5,298 nt of DNA from Solirubrobacteraceae bacterium (GTDB lineage Bacteria; Actinomycetota; Thermoleophilia; Solirubrobacterales; Solirubrobacteraceae). Position numbers and translations under genes: made by a program. Below the pieces are notes generated by a model. The model worked only from the letters and a program-made list of their open reading frames with translations. It was not told the DNA's origin and did no database searches. How positions within the stretch are numbered: position 1 is the first letter of the stretch; the number at the start of each line of letters is the position of its first letter. The stretch spans positions 1 through 5,298 of the forward strand of contig JASHYF010000473.1 of NCBI GenBank assembly GCA_030043235.1. The letters are read 5' to 3'. Shown here one piece after another: positions 4,023-5,298 of this stretch.

Positions 4023-4942
4023 GCCTTCACGCGCGGGGCACGGGCCTCATCGCGCTGCTCGGCGCTGCGGCGCTCGCCCTCAGCGCATGCGGCTCCAGCT
4101 CGAGTAGTACGAGCACCACGAAGGCCTCCTCATCGTCATCATCAAAAAGCGGGCCCGTCGCGGTCATCTACGCGGGCTCGCTCGCCAAGCTCATGGAAGA
4201 CGACATCGGGCCGGCCTTCCACGAGGCCGACGGCTACTCGTTCACCGGGTACGGGGGCGGCTCCGGCGAAGACGCCACAGACATCAAGGGCAAGGTCCGC
4301 ACGGTGGACGTGTTCGTATCCGCATCGGCTGAAGCCGACAAGGAGCTCGAGGGGGCGGCCAACGGCAACTGGGTGTCGTGGTACTCCACGTTCGCAACCA
4401 CCCCGCTCATGCTCGGGTACGACCCCAAGAGCAAGTTCGGGGAAGAGCTCGCCCACGGCAAGCCCTGGTATGAAGTGCTCGCCCAGCCGGGCATCCGCGT
4501 CGGGCGCACCGACCCCAAGCTCGACCCCAAGGGCAAGCTCACCGTCGAAGCCGTCGAAGAAGCCGCCAAGGCGCTCGGCAAGCCCGCGCTCGCCAAGGCG
4601 CTCGCCTCGTTCCCCGTGTTCCCCGAGACGGACCTCGTCGGGCGCCTGCAGGCCGGGCAGCTCGACGCCGGCTTCTTCTACGCGATCGAGGCCAACGTCG
4701 CGCACATCGCCACCGTGCCGCTCACGCCGGTCAAAAAGACCGCCGCCTACACCGTCACCATCGTCAACCGCGCGCCGCACCAGGCCGGCGCTGAAGCGTT
4801 CGTGCGCTACCTGCTGGCGGCCGCGAGCGCGCCCACGCTCACGAGCAACGGACTCACGTCGCTCTCGCCGCCGAAGCTGAGCGGCGAAGCCGCCGCCGTG
4901 CCCGCCGGCGTGCGCACCAGCGTCGGCGCCGCCAGTCCCTGA
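4019..4942 (+). CDS. modA: Molybdate/tungstate-binding lipoprotein (ModA/WtpA-like)
   Basis: The 307-residue product begins with a lipoprotein signal (hydrophobic 9-20, lipobox LSAC with C24), so it should be anchored outside the membrane. A Ser/Thr-rich linker (25-45) leads to the mature domain. Seen: VIYAGSL (49-55), YGGGSG (78-83), VDVFVSAS (96-103), GRTDPKLDPKG (162-172) and PETDLVGRLQAGQLDAGFFY (202-221). Family knowledge: this is the periplasmic-binding class II fold that delivers oxyanion to ModBC. The YAGSL and GRTDPxxDPxG segments resemble the archaeal ModA/WtpA branch more than E. coli ModA. That branch coordinates the metal octahedrally with two carboxylates, for which D165 and E203 are candidates (inference). 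Whether molybdate or tungstate is preferred cannot be read from sequence. It overlaps the regulator by 4 bp and is followed 3 bp later by modB. Confidence 0.92.
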   Translation: MSLHARGTGLIALLGAAALALSACGSSSSSTSTTKASSSSSSKSGPVAVIYAGSLAKLMEDDIGPAFHEADGYSFTGYGGGSGEDATDIKGKVRTVDVFVSASAEADKELEGAANGNWVSWYSTFATTPLMLGYDPKSKFGEELAHGKPWYEVLAQPGIRVGRTDPKLDPKGKLTVEAVEEAAKALGKPALAKALASFPVFPETDLVGRLQAGQLDAGFFYAIEANVAHIATVPLTPVKKTAAYTVTIVNRAPHQAGAEAFVRYLLAAASAPTLTSNGLTSLSPPKLSGEAAAVPAGVRTSVGAASP

Positions 4943-4945
4943 GCG

Positions 4946-5298
4946 ATGCTCGACCGGGCGCGAAGCCCGCTGCCATGGCTCGCCGCCCTGCTCGCGCTGT
5001 ACCTGCTCGCGCCCATTCTCGCCTTCGTCGTGCGCCTCAGCAGCGGCGTGTCCTCGGAGCCCGGGCTCGGCGCCGCGCTGCTCACCTCGCTGCTCACCGC
5101 ATCCGTCTCCGCGAGCGTCATCGCCGTGCTCGGCGTGCCGCTCGCCTACCTGCTCGCTCACTCGCGCGGCCCACTCGCGCGGCTGGCGCTCGCGCTCGTG
5201 TCGCTGCCGCTCGCGCTGCCGCCGCTCATGAGCGGCCTGCTGCTGCTGTACGTGGTCGGTCCCCACACCGCCGCCGGGCGGCTGTTCGGCGGCCATCT
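4946..5298 (+). CDS. modB: ModB-type ABC transporter permease, N-terminal part
   Basis: The first 117 codons are in the window and the frame runs off the right edge. Three hydrophobic spans are visible: about 9-29, 43-72 and 77-104. The last includes LPLALPPLMSGLLLLYVVG, matching the conserved LPLxLPPxxxGxxLL region of molybdate permeases. Family knowledge: ModB dimers form the membrane channel of the molybdate/tungstate importer, with ModC as ATPase. The cytoplasmic EAA loop that contacts ModC lies further on and is not seen. The ATG at 4946 is 3 bases after the modA stop with no strong Shine-Dalgarno, so it is probably expressed by coupling. A modC gene, or a ModB-ModC fusion, is expected downstream but is not visible. 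Confidence 0.93.
   Translation, partial: MLDRARSPLPWLAALLALYLLAPILAFVVRLSSGVSSEPGLGAALLTSLLTASVSASVIAVLGVPLAYLLAHSRGPLARLALALVSLPLALPPLMSGLLLLYVVGPHTAAGRLFGGH

Noticed and set aside
4142..5296. Minus-strand frame of 384 residues opposite modA and modB
   Set aside because: Gly/Glu/Arg/His-rich shadow of two well-supported genes on the plus strand; no family features.

Overview
The window is very GC-rich DNA in which nearly every third codon position is G or C. It uses TANNNT-type -10 elements only a few bases before start codons. Together with the look of the proteins (a TreT-like trehalose synthase, a NarL-type regulator, an HTH-Mop regulator), this suggests a high-GC actinobacterium, possibly of the Thermoleophilia/Solirubrobacterales type. 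That placement is inference from style, not from a marker gene.

Layout, left to right. (1) Positions 1-989, minus strand: 5' part of a family-4 glycosyltransferase of the trehalose synthase (TreT) type, cut by the window edge. (2) 990-1306: a divergent intergenic region with a 41-bp tandem repeat, a strong GC hairpin and a near-leaderless promoter. (3) 1307-2014, plus: an orphan NarL/FixJ-type response regulator. (4) 2015-2209: a short gap with 13-bp direct repeats and a second TAGCGT element. (5) 2210-2401, plus: a 63-residue protein with a probable zinc site. (6) 2402-2633: no intact gene, but a plus-strand stretch with coding character that looks like the C-terminal remnant of a ferritin-like (DUF892-type) protein. 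(7) 2634-3446, minus: fdhD. (8) 3447-3599: divergent promoters around a 33-bp sequence present twice, with an extra partial copy. (9) 3600-5298, plus: a molybdate/tungstate uptake operon with an HTH-Mop regulator, a ModA/WtpA-like binding lipoprotein and the start of the ModB permease, running off the window.

The right half is one functional theme. The mod genes import molybdate or tungstate, the HTH-Mop protein probably senses the oxyanion and regulates the locus, and FdhD sulfurates the molybdenum cofactor for formate dehydrogenase. The formate dehydrogenase and the ModC ATPase are not in the window. The repeats between fdhD and the mod operon are the best candidate for a shared operator. 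The left half (trehalose synthesis, response regulator, small zinc protein) has no demonstrable link to the right half. I see no tRNA, rRNA, CRISPR array, insertion sequence or origin.
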